A stretch of 64,000 bases of DNA from CBEUVQ01 sp965546615 (lineage in GTDB: Bacteria > Bacillota > Desulfotomaculia > Desulfotomaculales > Desulfohalotomaculaceae). A program made the position numbers and the translations under genes. Every line of letters starts with the position of its first letter. Within the stretch, counting starts at the first letter, position 1. The stretch is from assembly GCA_965546615.1 (NCBI GenBank), contig CBEUVQ010000005.1, positions 1-64,000 on the forward strand. Direction: 5' to 3'. Shown here piece by piece: positions 1-8,496 of the stretch. The notes beneath the pieces are model-generated. The model did no database searches. It was given only the letters and a program-made list of their open reading frames with translations, and had not been told where the DNA came from.

Positions 1-465
1 ACTTATTTCTCTATTGCTCGCAAGTTCAACACTACCGTTCAGGCGCTGATTGACGTCAACCCCGACGTTGACCCCGATAATCTGCAGATCGGTCAAAAAA
101 TATGTGTGCCCGAGGAAGCCGGCGACTGCCCTGACGGAACATTCGCATATATCGTTCGTTCCGGTGACACACTTTACTCTCTGGCTCAAAGATACAATAC
201 TACAGTATTAGCTATTATTGCTGCTAATCCCGGTATTGACCCTGACAACTTACAGATTGGTCAAATCATTTGTATCCCGCGCACACCGGGCCCGGGACCT
301 GGGCGATGCCCACGCGGCACATTTGCATACACCGTCAAAGCAGGAGATACTTTCTATAAATTAGCTCAACAATACGACACTACAGTAGAAGCCATTAGAA
401 GGGCCAACCCCGGTGTTGACCCCAACAGGCTGCAAATTGGGCAAGTAATCTGTATTCCAAAGTAA
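1..465 (+). CDS. LysM-repeat protein, 5' end outside window
   Basis: The frame is open from the first base, so this is the C-terminal part of a longer protein. It contains three LysM peptidoglycan/chitin-binding repeats: a truncated one at about residues 1-37, then two full ones, each with a GDT..LAQ.Y.TTV core followed by an ANPG.DP....IGQ.ICIP ending. Each full repeat is preceded by a C-P-x-G-T-F-A-Y lead-in, and a short Pro/Gly linker (TPGPGPG) joins the last two. Repeats of this type bind the glycan of the cell wall or spore cortex/coat. No catalytic domain is visible in the part present; an enzyme or coat domain could lie upstream. A GTG at 106 could be read as a start, but LysM coding continues in frame before it, so it is not the real one. 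The gene ends at a shared terminator with recQ. Confidence 0.9.
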   Translation, partial: TYFSIARKFNTTVQALIDVNPDVDPDNLQIGQKICVPEEAGDCPDGTFAYIVRSGDTLYSLAQRYNTTVLAIIAANPGIDPDNLQIGQIICIPRTPGPGPGRCPRGTFAYTVKAGDTFYKLAQQYDTTVEAIRRANPGVDPNRLQIGQVICIPK

Positions 466-480
466 TAGCCCTACCTTTAT

Positions 481-520
481 AAAAACCATCGGCAGAACTT
501 TACACAGCCGATGGTTTTTT
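481..520. terminator. Bidirectional terminator between LysM gene and recQ
   Basis: A perfect 13-bp stem (481-493 with 507-519) is flanked by an A-run on the left and a T-run on the right, so it can end transcription from both convergent genes. Confidence 0.88.
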
Positions 521-524
521 ATAT

Positions 525-2585
525 TTATTTGTGGTATCCCACAATAGCCAATAAATCCGCTCCGTATTCTTCCAGCTTTTTACTGCCGATACCGGGAATG
601 CGGGCCAATTTTTCCAGCGATGTTGGTTTAGCGGCAGCTATCTCTTCCAACACCTTATCGTGAAAAAATAAAAAAGGCGGCTTCTGAAACTTATCGGCTA
701 AACTGCTGCGATACTCCCTCAGCGCACTCAGCAGCACATCATCCGGTTTGGCATTGTAAGCGGAACCTGTACATGCTTCGGGCGGCAGCGGCAGCGGATT
801 ACCCAGTGAAATAGCCTCCCAGCCTTTGGAAGTGAGTTCGACCACCGGATACTGATCACCGTCAACCAACAAATAGCCGTCACCCAACAAACGATCAACC
901 ATCGCCAATATCACTGCGGCGGAACGATTCTTCAGCTTACCGTAATGCGGCAGCAGATGATAATCACGCTCTAAAATATCTTTCGCCTTTGAGCCCTGCA
1001 GAATCGCTGCCAGCTTTTTGCGCCCCACACCGTGCCGCAGCTGGCGCACGCACTGCAGTACCTCTATCGGCTCAAAAGAATATTCTTCTCCGAGGTTTGC
1101 AGTTTGGCAGTTGTCACAACAGCTTTCGGGATGGTTTTTTATCCGTTCACCAAAGTACTCTAACAGTACTACCCGGCGGCACCGCCCGGTGTTGATCCAG
1201 TTTACCAACGCTGCCAGCTTATTGCGCCGTTCTGCTTGACGCTGTTGAGCCTCCCGCAGCACTGCTTGGGCAATCTTCGGCCCCATGGGAACAGACCCGC
1301 TCTCAACTTCTATTGTTTCACCACTGCGTTCCACCAGAGTCAAAACCCCATGACGCTCCAGCGCACTGATCTGCAAGCGCAGTCTGTTTTCATCCAACTC
1401 GGCATGAGCTAACTCCGCAGCGTTTAAAATCGCTCGGCCGTTATTTAACGCACGCTGGTAGGCCTTCCAAAAAATCACTAAGTGTTCTCTCGTCAATGCG
1501 TCGTTATCAATCATCCATTCCTGCAGCGCCCGATCACGCGGGGTATAAAACAACGTGCACCTTGCCGGCTGTCCGTCTCGGCCTGCTCGGCCCACTTCCT
1601 GATAATATGCTTCTAAGCTGGCGGGAATACTGTAATGCACCACAAATCGAATGTCATGTTTATCGATGCCCATGCCAAAAGCGTTGGTAGCCACTACTAT
1701 CGGATATTTTCCATTGATAAAGCCGTCCTGCACCACAGCTCGCTGCTCGGCGTTCATACCGCCATGATAAGAAGCAGCTTTAATTTTTAAATGTGAAACC
1801 AAATACTGCGCCACTTCTTCCGTCTCTTTGCGTGTTGCGGCATAGATAATGCCGCTGCCGGTTTGCTGCGCCAACACCTTATGCAGTGCCTTTAATTTGG
1901 CCTCGCTGTTTTCTAAACGCTGTACCGCTAAATAAAGATTAGGGCGGTCGCTGCCGGCCACTACTTTAGAGGCATGTTCAATTCCCAACTGTTTTAAGAT
2001 ATCCTGCTGCACCTTCGGTGTGGCAGTAGCGGTAAGAGCCAGCACTTTCGGTCTTTTCGGAAGACTATTGATAAAATCCTTCAAATACAAGTAATCCGGG
2101 CGAAAGTCGTGACCCCACTGTGAAATACAATGGGCTTCGTCTATAACCAGCAGCCCCGGCGGCATTTCAGAAAGCAGATTGATAAAACTGCGATTGCGCA
2201 GGCGCTCGGGAGCAACATAAATCAGCTTGTAAAGGCCGCGCCGGATGTCCTGCATACGTTCGCGCTGTTCATCCCATGTTAGTTGACTGTTTAACAGTGT
2301 AGCCTGATAAAGATTTAGATTATGTAAACTGTCAACCTGATCTTTCATTAACGCCACCAGCGGGGATATCACTAAAGTTACGCCCGGCAGCATTAACCCG
2401 GGCAGTTGATAACATAAAGACTTCCCTCGCCCGGTAGGCATTACCGCCATTAAATCGTTACCTTTAAGCACCTGTTCAATTACTTCCCGCTGGCCGGGGC
2501 GAAAATCAGCAAATCCGAAATATTTTTGTAAAGCTGCTAACAGTTCTGGCAAGGCAGTACTCTCCTTATTTGTATATATTTTCAT
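525..2585 (-). CDS. recQ: ATP-dependent DNA helicase RecQ
   Basis: 3'-5' DNA helicase of the RecQ family for recombination and replication-fork repair. About 686 residues from the chosen ATG. Walker A MPTGRGKS at about residues 49-56 (most family members have GGGKS; here an Arg replaces the middle Gly), DEAH box at 149-152 within VIDEAHCISQWGHDFRPDY, helicase C domain with the GRAGRDGQPA motif, the RecQ zinc cluster (CRR..., CCDNC), an RQC winged helix and a C-terminal HRDC domain ending in a PGIGSKKLEEYG helix-hairpin-helix. Domain order and length are normal for full-length bacterial RecQ. The frame stays open upstream to a TTG at 2651, but those 22 residues do not look like RecQ and no ribosome-binding site precedes that TTG; the site before ATG 2585 is also weak. 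Divergent from asrA. Confidence 0.95.
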   Translation of the reverse strand: MKIYTNKESTALPELLAALQKYFGFADFRPGQREVIEQVLKGNDLMAVMPTGRGKSLCYQLPGLMLPGVTLVISPLVALMKDQVDSLHNLNLYQATLLNSQLTWDEQRERMQDIRRGLYKLIYVAPERLRNRSFINLLSEMPPGLLVIDEAHCISQWGHDFRPDYLYLKDFINSLPKRPKVLALTATATPKVQQDILKQLGIEHASKVVAGSDRPNLYLAVQRLENSEAKLKALHKVLAQQTGSGIIYAATRKETEEVAQYLVSHLKIKAASYHGGMNAEQRAVVQDGFINGKYPIVVATNAFGMGIDKHDIRFVVHYSIPASLEAYYQEVGRAGRDGQPARCTLFYTPRDRALQEWMIDNDALTREHLVIFWKAYQRALNNGRAILNAAELAHAELDENRLRLQISALERHGVLTLVERSGETIEVESGSVPMGPKIAQAVLREAQQRQAERRNKLAALVNWINTGRCRRVVLLEYFGERIKNHPESCCDNCQTANLGEEYSFEPIEVLQCVRQLRHGVGRKKLAAILQGSKAKDILERDYHLLPHYGKLKNRSAAVILAMVDRLLGDGYLLVDGDQYPVVELTSKGWEAISLGNPLPLPPEACTGSAYNAKPDDVLLSALREYRSSLADKFQKPPFLFFHDKVLEEIAAAKPTSLEKLARIPGIGSKKLEEYGADLLAIVGYHK

Positions 2586-2653
2586 TTTAACCGATTGTTT
2601 GCCGCCTTGTCCATTATTACCAACCTCACAATATTTTCTAATACAAAGCAACG

Positions 2654-2665
2654 TGATTTACATCA
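2654..2665. promoter_or_regulatory. FNR/CRP-type operator upstream of asrA
   Basis: TGATTTACATCA is a perfect TGAT-N4-ATCA palindrome, the core of FNR-family sites. It lies in the recQ-asrA divergent region, about 40 bp upstream of the likely asrA transcription start, taking TATAAA (2687-2692) as a -10. The same core occurs upstream of hcp. Confidence 0.55.
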
Positions 2666-2726
2666 TGGAAATCATTTTTTTCGCTATATAAACTTAACTG
2701 TAAAAAATCAAGCAGGAGGGATGAAT

Positions 2727-3743
2727 GTGGGGTACAAATATACCGCTGATCGCTTCAACCAATTATTAAGCGAACTTAAAAAAAATTACCGCATATATGC
2801 ACCGGTACTGTTAAAAGGCAAAGGTCGTTTTTCAGACACAGATGCTGTCGCTTATGGAGAAATTAACAGCATTACCGATGTTGTTTTTGACCGCAAAAGT
2901 TATTTTTCTGCCAAAGAAGTTTATTATCCGATTAACCAAACGCTTTTTTATTTTACTGAAGATGAATACCGGGAACCGAAAACAGACGACAAGTCAATCA
3001 TTGTTTTTCTGCGTTCCTGTGACATTCACGCAGTGGAAAGATTGGACAAAATTATGCTGGAAAACGGCCCATACCCCGACTATTACTATCAGCAGTATCG
3101 CAATAAGCTGAAATTTATATTAATGGACTGCCCAACTGAATTTGATAACTGTTTCTGCTGTTCAATGGGCACCAATTACAGCGATCATTACACTGCTTCC
3201 GTTCGTTTAGAAAACGGCGAATATCTTTGCGACGTTAAAGAAGATTTGGATGGCCTTTTTTCCCGCTGTGGAATTGCTGCCGATGTCCGGCCAATATTTG
3301 CTGCTGAAAACAAACTAAAAGTAAAAATACCGGCACATTTAGATTCAGCCGCGGCAGCAGAACATCCCGTTTGGCAGGAATACAGCTCCCGCTGCATCGC
3401 CTGCGGACGCTGCACCACCTCTTGCCCTACCTGCAGCTGCTTTACCATGCAGGATATTTTCTATACCGACAATCCAAAATGCGGAGAAAGACGACGGGTA
3501 TGGGCAAGCTGTCAAATTGACGGGTTTACCGATATGGCAGGCGGGCACAGCTTCCGTCAAGACAAAGGCCAGCGCATGCGCTTTAAAGTAATGCACAAGA
3601 TATCCGATTTTAAAAAACGATTCGGAATACACATGTGCGTCGGCTGCGGCCGCTGCGACGATGTTTGCCCGGAATACATTTCTTACTCGCGCTGCGTTAA
3701 TAAATTAGAAAAAATTTTCGGGGAGGTGCGTGTCAATGACTAA
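2727..3743 (+). CDS. asrA: Anaerobic sulfite reductase subunit A
   Basis: Iron-sulfur subunit of the NADH-dependent cytoplasmic anaerobic sulfite reductase, which passes electrons from AsrB to the siroheme subunit AsrC for six-electron reduction of sulfite to sulfide. Two C-terminal [4Fe-4S] motifs are visible: CIACGRCTTSCPTC, and CVGCGRCDDVCPEY near the C terminus. The N-terminal half matches the AsrA/HdrA-like region with GYKYTADRFNQLL at the start. GTG 2727 is chosen because the Shine-Dalgarno AGGAGG (2714-2719) sits 7 nt before it; ATG 2721 in the same frame is only 1 nt from that site. First gene of asrABC; its end overlaps asrB. A FNR-type palindrome upstream suggests anaerobic control. 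Confidence 0.93.
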   Translation: MGYKYTADRFNQLLSELKKNYRIYAPVLLKGKGRFSDTDAVAYGEINSITDVVFDRKSYFSAKEVYYPINQTLFYFTEDEYREPKTDDKSIIVFLRSCDIHAVERLDKIMLENGPYPDYYYQQYRNKLKFILMDCPTEFDNCFCCSMGTNYSDHYTASVRLENGEYLCDVKEDLDGLFSRCGIAADVRPIFAAENKLKVKIPAHLDSAAAAEHPVWQEYSSRCIACGRCTTSCPTCSCFTMQDIFYTDNPKCGERRRVWASCQIDGFTDMAGGHSFRQDKGQRMRFKVMHKISDFKKRFGIHMCVGCGRCDDVCPEYISYSRCVNKLEKIFGEVRVND

Positions 3744-4536
3744 AAATCATTATCTGCCCGTTAAAGCAAAAATCTTAGAAGTAAAGAAACAAACCGCTGT
3801 CGACTGGACTTACCGCTTAGAGTGCAGCTTCAGCCCTAAATGGGGCCAATTCGCTGAGGTATCTATTCCCGGTGTTGGTGAGTGTCCTATATCAATCAGC
3901 GATTACGGAGAGGGATATATTGAAATGACCATTCGCCGGGTAGGTAAAGTTACCAATGTTATTCATCAGCTGAATGAAGCTGATCACTTGTTTATTCGCG
4001 GACCTTACGGGACTGCTTTTCCGGTACCGGATTTCTACGGCCGCCATTTAATTATTGCTGCCGGCGGCACCGGATTGGCACCGGTAAAAAGTATTATTAA
4101 CCACTTCTACCGTAAGCCCGATAAACTAAAAAAAATGGACCTCTTGGTTGGTTTTAAATCTCCGTCTGATGCACTGTTCCAAGACGAATTAAATGCTTGG
4201 AGCAGAGTATTAAATGTCAGCGTCACCGTTGATAAATTAGACGAGCAAACCAATTGGGACGGACGGGTTGGTTTAATTACTGCTTTAGTGCCGGAAACAG
4301 AGATTCCGGAAATAGCTGAAACAAGCGTCGTGATCGTTGGTCCACCGGTGATGATGAAATTTACCGCACAAGAATTCCTCAAGCGGGGCATTCCGGAAGA
4401 AAATATTTGGGTTTCTTTTGAACGCAAGATGTGCTGCGGCGTCGGCAAATGCGGACACTGCAAAATAGATGACACTTATGTTTGCTTGGAAGGCCCGGTA
4501 TTTAATTATACCAAGGCAAAAAAATTATTGGATTAG
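3736..4536 (+). CDS. asrB: Anaerobic sulfite reductase subunit B
   Basis: NAD(P)H-oxidising flavoprotein subunit of anaerobic sulfite reductase, related to dihydroorotate dehydrogenase electron-transfer subunits. About 266 residues. It has an N-terminal FAD-binding barrel, an NAD-binding region with the glycine-rich AAGGTGLAPVKS motif, and a C-terminal [2Fe-2S] site (CCGVGKCGHCKI...CLEGP). It overlaps the last 8 bases of asrA. ATG 3736 is preferred over GTG 3730 because GGAGGT (3722-3727) is 8 nt upstream of the ATG. Twelve bases separate it from asrC, so the three genes are very probably one transcript. Confidence 0.93.
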   Translation: MTKNHYLPVKAKILEVKKQTAVDWTYRLECSFSPKWGQFAEVSIPGVGECPISISDYGEGYIEMTIRRVGKVTNVIHQLNEADHLFIRGPYGTAFPVPDFYGRHLIIAAGGTGLAPVKSIINHFYRKPDKLKKMDLLVGFKSPSDALFQDELNAWSRVLNVSVTVDKLDEQTNWDGRVGLITALVPETEIPEIAETSVVIVGPPVMMKFTAQEFLKRGIPEENIWVSFERKMCCGVGKCGHCKIDDTYVCLEGPVFNYTKAKKLLD

Positions 4537-4548
4537 CGGGGTGAAGAA

Positions 4549-5535
4549 ATGTCTGTTAATACGAAAAAAGTAATGAAAAACGCCTGGCGAATTACTAAAG
4601 ACAGAAAGCTAACCTGTTTGCGCCTGCGGGTGCCGGGCGGTCATCTGCCGGTGAAGTTTCTCAGCTTAGTGCAGGAGATTGCCGAAACTTACGGCAGCGG
4701 CACAGTACATATTACCACCCGTCAAGGCTTTGAAGTGCCGGGTATTCCTTTTGATAAAATGGAAGAAGTTAACGCCAAAATTGCCCCGCTGATTGAAGAG
4801 CTGGAATTACTTCACGGTGTCACTGTAGACAACCCGGCAAGCGGATATCCCGCCGCCGGAACGCGCAACGTTTCCGCCTGCATCGGCAATAAGGTGTGCC
4901 CAAACGCAGTTTTTGACACTACCTCTTTGGCTTACGATGTAGAAAGAACAATTTACCCCAACGACCCTCACGTTAAAATTGCCATTACCGGCTGTCCAAA
5001 CGACTGCATTAAAGCCCATATGCAGGATATCGGCATAATTGGTCAAGTAATTCCTCTTTACAATGCTTCCCGCTGTATCAGCTGCGGAGCGTGCGTGAAA
5101 AACTGTCAAAAAGTATCGGTGGGAGCGTTAACAAAAGAAAACTACAAAGTTAAAAGAGATGCCAACCGCTGCATCGGCTGCGGCGAATGCGTGTTAAAGT
5201 GCCCTACCGGGGCGTGGACACGCGGTGAACAGCGGTATCGGATAGTTATTATGGGGCGTACAGGAAAGAAAAATCCCCGCATTGCCCGCACTTTTTTGGA
5301 GTGGGTAGATCGCAATACAGTACTTAAAGTTTGCAGCAACTTGTACGTTTATATTGATAAATATATCGACAGGTCACTGCCCAAAGAGCACGTTGGCTAT
5401 ATCGTTGACCGCACCGGTTTTAAAGTGTTTAAAGAAGAAGTACTGCAGGGTATTACGCTTCCCACTGATGCCAAAACGGCCAACTATATTGACTTCGGCG
5501 GCTATAAATACGACCGCAGCATATTTATGGATTAG
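4549..5535 (+). CDS. asrC: Anaerobic sulfite reductase subunit C (siroheme subunit)
   Basis: Catalytic subunit that binds siroheme and a coupled [4Fe-4S] cluster and reduces sulfite to sulfide. 328 residues. The siroheme/cluster cysteines appear as C-x5-C in ACIGNKVCPN and C-x3-C in GCPNDC, in the middle of the protein. Two inserted ferredoxin motifs follow (CISCGACVKNCQ and CIGCGECVLKCP), as is typical of AsrC rather than assimilatory CysI. N-terminal nitrite/sulfite reductase ferredoxin-like half-domain with HITTRQGFEVPGI. Last gene of asrABC; no obvious terminator follows, and hcp starts 218 bases downstream with its own promoter. Confidence 0.94.
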   Translation: MSVNTKKVMKNAWRITKDRKLTCLRLRVPGGHLPVKFLSLVQEIAETYGSGTVHITTRQGFEVPGIPFDKMEEVNAKIAPLIEELELLHGVTVDNPASGYPAAGTRNVSACIGNKVCPNAVFDTTSLAYDVERTIYPNDPHVKIAITGCPNDCIKAHMQDIGIIGQVIPLYNASRCISCGACVKNCQKVSVGALTKENYKVKRDANRCIGCGECVLKCPTGAWTRGEQRYRIVIMGRTGKKNPRIARTFLEWVDRNTVLKVCSNLYVYIDKYIDRSLPKEHVGYIVDRTGFKVFKEEVLQGITLPTDAKTANYIDFGGYKYDRSIFMD

Positions 5536-5623
5536 CTCCCCCCGGGGTAAACCTTTGAAGATGCTGTTTTAACCATTCCAAAATGAATTTGATGATGAAA
5601 AACAGCTGTTATCTGTTGATCTG

Positions 5624-5660
5624 TGATTAAAATCATACCTGCAGTATGACTTATATCATA
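5624..5660. promoter_or_regulatory. Two FNR/CRP-type operators upstream of hcp
   Basis: Site 1 is TGATTAAAATCA (5624-5635), a perfect TGAT-N4-ATCA palindrome. Site 2 is TGACTTATATCA (5647-5658) inside the longer palindrome-like 5645-5660. With the TATAAT at 5682-5687 as -10, the start of transcription is near 5694, so site 2 is centred at about -41.5, the classical position for activation by FNR/CRP proteins, and site 1 at about -64.5. Position and sequence are seen; the regulator is inferred. Confidence 0.6.
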
Positions 5661-5681
5661 TCAAACCATTATTTAACCTAG

Positions 5682-5687
5682 TATAAT
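5682..5687 (+). promoter_or_regulatory. -10 element of the hcp promoter
   Basis: Perfect TATAAT without a good -35 hexamer, which fits an activator-dependent promoter served by the FNR-type site centred 41.5 bp upstream of the predicted start. Confidence 0.6.
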
Positions 5688-5753
5688 TTAACCATGATCA
5701 ACGAACACAAACGCGCTTATCAAGTGCAAAAATAAAATCAGGGGGGACAACTC

Positions 5754-7082
5754 ATGTTATCAATTTTTAGTAAAGAAAAAAAAGAAAATCTGGATATGTT
5801 CTGTTATCAGTGCGGTCAAACTCCGAAAGGCGGCTGTACCAAAATCGGTGTTTGCGGTAAAAACCCGGACTTAGCCAGCCTGCAGGACACCATTATTTTC
5901 GGTTTGAAGGGTGTGGCGGCTTACGCCACTCATGCCAGACAGCTTGGTTACACCGATCCGGAAGTTGACGCCATTACTCACGAAGCTTTGTATTCCACGC
6001 TTACCAACGTTAACTTCAACCTGCAGGAAACCGTTGAAATGGCATTAAAAGTCGGTACTGCCACCGTAAAGGTAATGGATCTGCTGGATAAAGCTCACAC
6101 CGAATTCTTAGGCGTACCACAACCGGCAGCAGTAAGCTCTAATAAAATTGAAGGCAAATGTATTGTGGTAACCGGTCATAACTTATTTGCCTTGAAAAAA
6201 CTGCTGGAGCAATCTGAAGGTAAAGGTGTAAGCATTTATACCCACTCTGAAATGCTGCCTGCACACGGTTATCCTGAGCTGAAAAAACACAAGCACTTAA
6301 AAGGCAACATCGGTAAAGCATGGTATGATCAAAGAAAACTTTTTGAAGAATTCCCCGGTGCAATTTTAGCTACCACCAACTGTGTAATGCCGATTAAAGG
6401 CAGCTACTCGGACCGCTTCTTCTCTTATGATGTCACCGGTTTAGAAGGCGTAACCAAAATTGAAAACGATGATTTCAGCCCACTGATTGAAAAAGCTCTT
6501 TCACTGCCGGAAGCAAACATTCAATCTGATAAAACTCTGCTCACCGGTTTCCACCACGAAACGGTGTTGGGGCTTGCTCCGGAAATCATTGAGGCAGTTA
6601 AAGCAGGTAAAATTAAACGCTTCTTTGTTATTGCCGGCTGCGATAAACCCGGTAAAGGCAATGAATACTACCGTGAACTGGCACTGTCACTGCCAAAAGA
6701 ATGTGTTATCTTAACCACTTCGTGCGGTAAATTCAGATTCAACGATGTGGATTACGGCACAGTGCCGGGAACCAGCATTCCGCGCTACATTGATTTAGGT
6801 CAATGCAACAATTCGGTATCTGCAGTTAAAATCGCCTTAGCTTTGGCGGAAGCATTTGAGTGCTCAGTTAACGAACTGCCGGTAAGCATAGTATTATCCT
6901 GGTTCGAACAAAAAGCTGTTGCCATTCTGCTCGGCCTGTTCAGCCTAGGTATTAAAAACATTTACATCGGCGCTACTCCGCCGGAATTTATCACCCCCGG
7001 TGTGCTGAAAGTACTGCAAGACACCTTTAATTTGAAACTAATCAGTGATCCGAAAACTGACTTAGCGGAAATGATGAAGTAA
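5754..7082 (+). CDS. hcp: Hydroxylamine reductase (hybrid cluster protein), short class
   Basis: Hybrid-cluster protein; family members reduce hydroxylamine and act as nitric oxide reductases in nitrosative stress. 442 residues, about 100 shorter than the usual 540-550 of class I/II, as in the class III proteins known mainly from archaea and thermophiles that lack part of the helical domain. The N-terminal cubane motif is C-x2-C-x7-C-x5-C (CYQCGQ...GCTKIGVC). Hybrid-cluster ligands are all recognisable: His in VTGHNLF, Glu in THSEMLPAHG, Cys in TTNCVMP, IAGCDKPGKG, TTSCGKFRF and GQCNNS, and Glu/Lys in SWFEQKA. A run GGGGGG precedes ATG 5754; the family-like start MFCYQC lies 14 residues further in, so a short N-terminal extension is present. 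No hcr reductase gene is adjacent. Followed by a terminator. Confidence 0.94.
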   Translation: MLSIFSKEKKENLDMFCYQCGQTPKGGCTKIGVCGKNPDLASLQDTIIFGLKGVAAYATHARQLGYTDPEVDAITHEALYSTLTNVNFNLQETVEMALKVGTATVKVMDLLDKAHTEFLGVPQPAAVSSNKIEGKCIVVTGHNLFALKKLLEQSEGKGVSIYTHSEMLPAHGYPELKKHKHLKGNIGKAWYDQRKLFEEFPGAILATTNCVMPIKGSYSDRFFSYDVTGLEGVTKIENDDFSPLIEKALSLPEANIQSDKTLLTGFHHETVLGLAPEIIEAVKAGKIKRFFVIAGCDKPGKGNEYYRELALSLPKECVILTTSCGKFRFNDVDYGTVPGTSIPRYIDLGQCNNSVSAVKIALALAEAFECSVNELPVSIVLSWFEQKAVAILLGLFSLGIKNIYIGATPPEFITPGVLKVLQDTFNLKLISDPKTDLAEMMK

Positions 7083-7098
7083 ACAAATGATAAAGATA

Positions 7099-7132
7099 AA
7101 GGGACTGTTTGCATTTTGCAGCAGTCCCTTTA
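7099..7132. terminator. Terminator after hcp
   Basis: Ten-bp perfect stem (7099-7108 with 7123-7132), located between the convergent hcp and threonine ammonia-lyase genes and A/T-rich on both sides. Confidence 0.82.
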
Positions 7133-7138
7133 TTTCAG

Positions 7139-8350
7139 CTACACTCTTTTTACCATATAGCCGCTTTGATGCAGCTTTTTCATCAGCGCTTCTAAATGAG
7201 CATTGTTTTGGGTTTCTAAAACAAAGTTCACCCGTGCCCAGTTCAATTCCGTTTCCATAGCAATGCGATTGTGGTGAATTTCCACAATGTTAGCCCCCGT
7301 GCCGGAAATGACTTTCAGCATATTTTGCAGGCTGCCGGGCTTATCAGGCATAACGGTGGTCAACTCGGTTTTACGGCCGGCTTTGGCTAAGCCGCGGTCT
7401 ACAATTCTGGACAATAAATTCACATCGATGTTTCCGCCGCTAATTACCGCCACTACATTTTTACCGGATATATTTAATTTTTGGCTCAGCACTGCCGCCA
7501 TTGGCGTCGCACCGGCACCTTCTGCAACCAGTTTAAACCGTTCCAATAACAGCAAGGTGGCATTGGCGATTTCATCCTCTTCCACTGTGATGAACTGATC
7601 TGCGTACTTCTTGGCAATTTCAAAAGTAATTTGACCCGGTGTTTTTACCGCAATGCCGTCTGCAAAAGTAAATGCGCTGGATAAGCTGCTTACTTCTCCT
7701 TTCTCCAGCGAAAGTTTCATCGAAGGAGCATTGGCTGCTTCTACGCCAATTATTTCAATGTTAGGATTAATAGCTTTAGCGGCAATGGCAATTCCTGCCA
7801 ACAATCCGCCACCGCCCACCGGTACCAAAATAACATCGGTATCAGGCAGTTCTTCTAAAATTTCTAAAGCAATAGTTCCTTGACCGGCAATAATGTAAGG
7901 ATCGTCAAACGGGTGAATGAACACCGCCCCGGTTTGATTTTGAATTTCCACCGCTTTTGCAAAAGCATCGTCATAAACATAACCGTGCAGCACCACTTCG
8001 GCACCGTAGCTTTTAGTAGCTGTTATTTTGGACAGCGGTGCGGTTTCCGGCATTACAACAGTTGATTTAATGCCAAACTCAGCTGCCGCCAGCGCAACCC
8101 CCTGCGCATGGTTGCCGGCTGACGAGGCAATCACTCCGCATGCCCTCTGCTCGGGTGTTAAATTATAAATCTTATTATAAGCACCGCGCAGTTTAAACGA
8201 ACCGGTGCGCTGGAGATTTTCCAGTTTTAAATAAATATTACCGGCACACAAGTCGCTAATGGGACTGCTGATAATATCGGTTTTGCGCGCTGTTTTTGCT
8301 AATACTTCTCTGGCTGCTTTAATGTTTTCTAAAGAAATATCCTGCATCAT
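7139..8350 (-). CDS. ilvA: Threonine ammonia-lyase with C-terminal ACT domain
   Basis: PLP-dependent deamination of L-threonine to 2-oxobutyrate and ammonia, either for isoleucine synthesis or for threonine catabolism. 403 residues. The PLP lysine is in SFKLRGAYNKI, followed by SSAGNHAQGVA and the phosphate-binding GGGGLLAG loop. The C-terminal 75 residues form one ACT domain (MPDKPGSLQNML...), the layout of the ~400-residue biodegradative/TdcB-long type rather than the longer IlvA of enterics. It is alone here, not in an ilv operon. A sigma-A-type promoter lies only about 10 nt upstream of the start, giving a very short leader, with AGGGGTGAT as ribosome-binding site. MM at the start makes 8350 and 8347 both possible. 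Confidence 0.92.
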   Translation of the reverse strand: MMQDISLENIKAAREVLAKTARKTDIISSPISDLCAGNIYLKLENLQRTGSFKLRGAYNKIYNLTPEQRACGVIASSAGNHAQGVALAAAEFGIKSTVVMPETAPLSKITATKSYGAEVVLHGYVYDDAFAKAVEIQNQTGAVFIHPFDDPYIIAGQGTIALEILEELPDTDVILVPVGGGGLLAGIAIAAKAINPNIEIIGVEAANAPSMKLSLEKGEVSSLSSAFTFADGIAVKTPGQITFEIAKKYADQFITVEEDEIANATLLLLERFKLVAEGAGATPMAAVLSQKLNISGKNVVAVISGGNIDVNLLSRIVDRGLAKAGRKTELTTVMPDKPGSLQNMLKVISGTGANIVEIHHNRIAMETELNWARVNFVLETQNNAHLEALMKKLHQSGYMVKRV

Positions 8351-8366
8351 CTATCACCCCTGAGGC

Positions 8367-8396
8367 ATTATACATGCCTATCTTTCCCCAATGCAA
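8367..8396 (-). promoter_or_regulatory. Sigma-A-type promoter of threonine ammonia-lyase
   Basis: On the minus strand TTGCAT (8396-8391), an 18-bp spacer and a perfect TATAAT (8372-8367) are seen. Confidence 0.6.
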
Positions 8397-8445
8397 GGAA
8401 AAAAATAGCCCGACAGCAAAACATTATCATTTACCGGCCGTCTTT

Positions 8446-8482
8446 CAAAAAAAAGCAGCCTGCATATCCGCGCAGGCTGCTT
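8446..8482 (-). terminator. Terminator of clpP
   Basis: Eleven-bp stem (8453-8463 with 8472-8482) followed on the minus strand by an eight-T run (8454-8447). Confidence 0.88.
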
Positions 8483-8496
8483 GATTAATCAATTAG

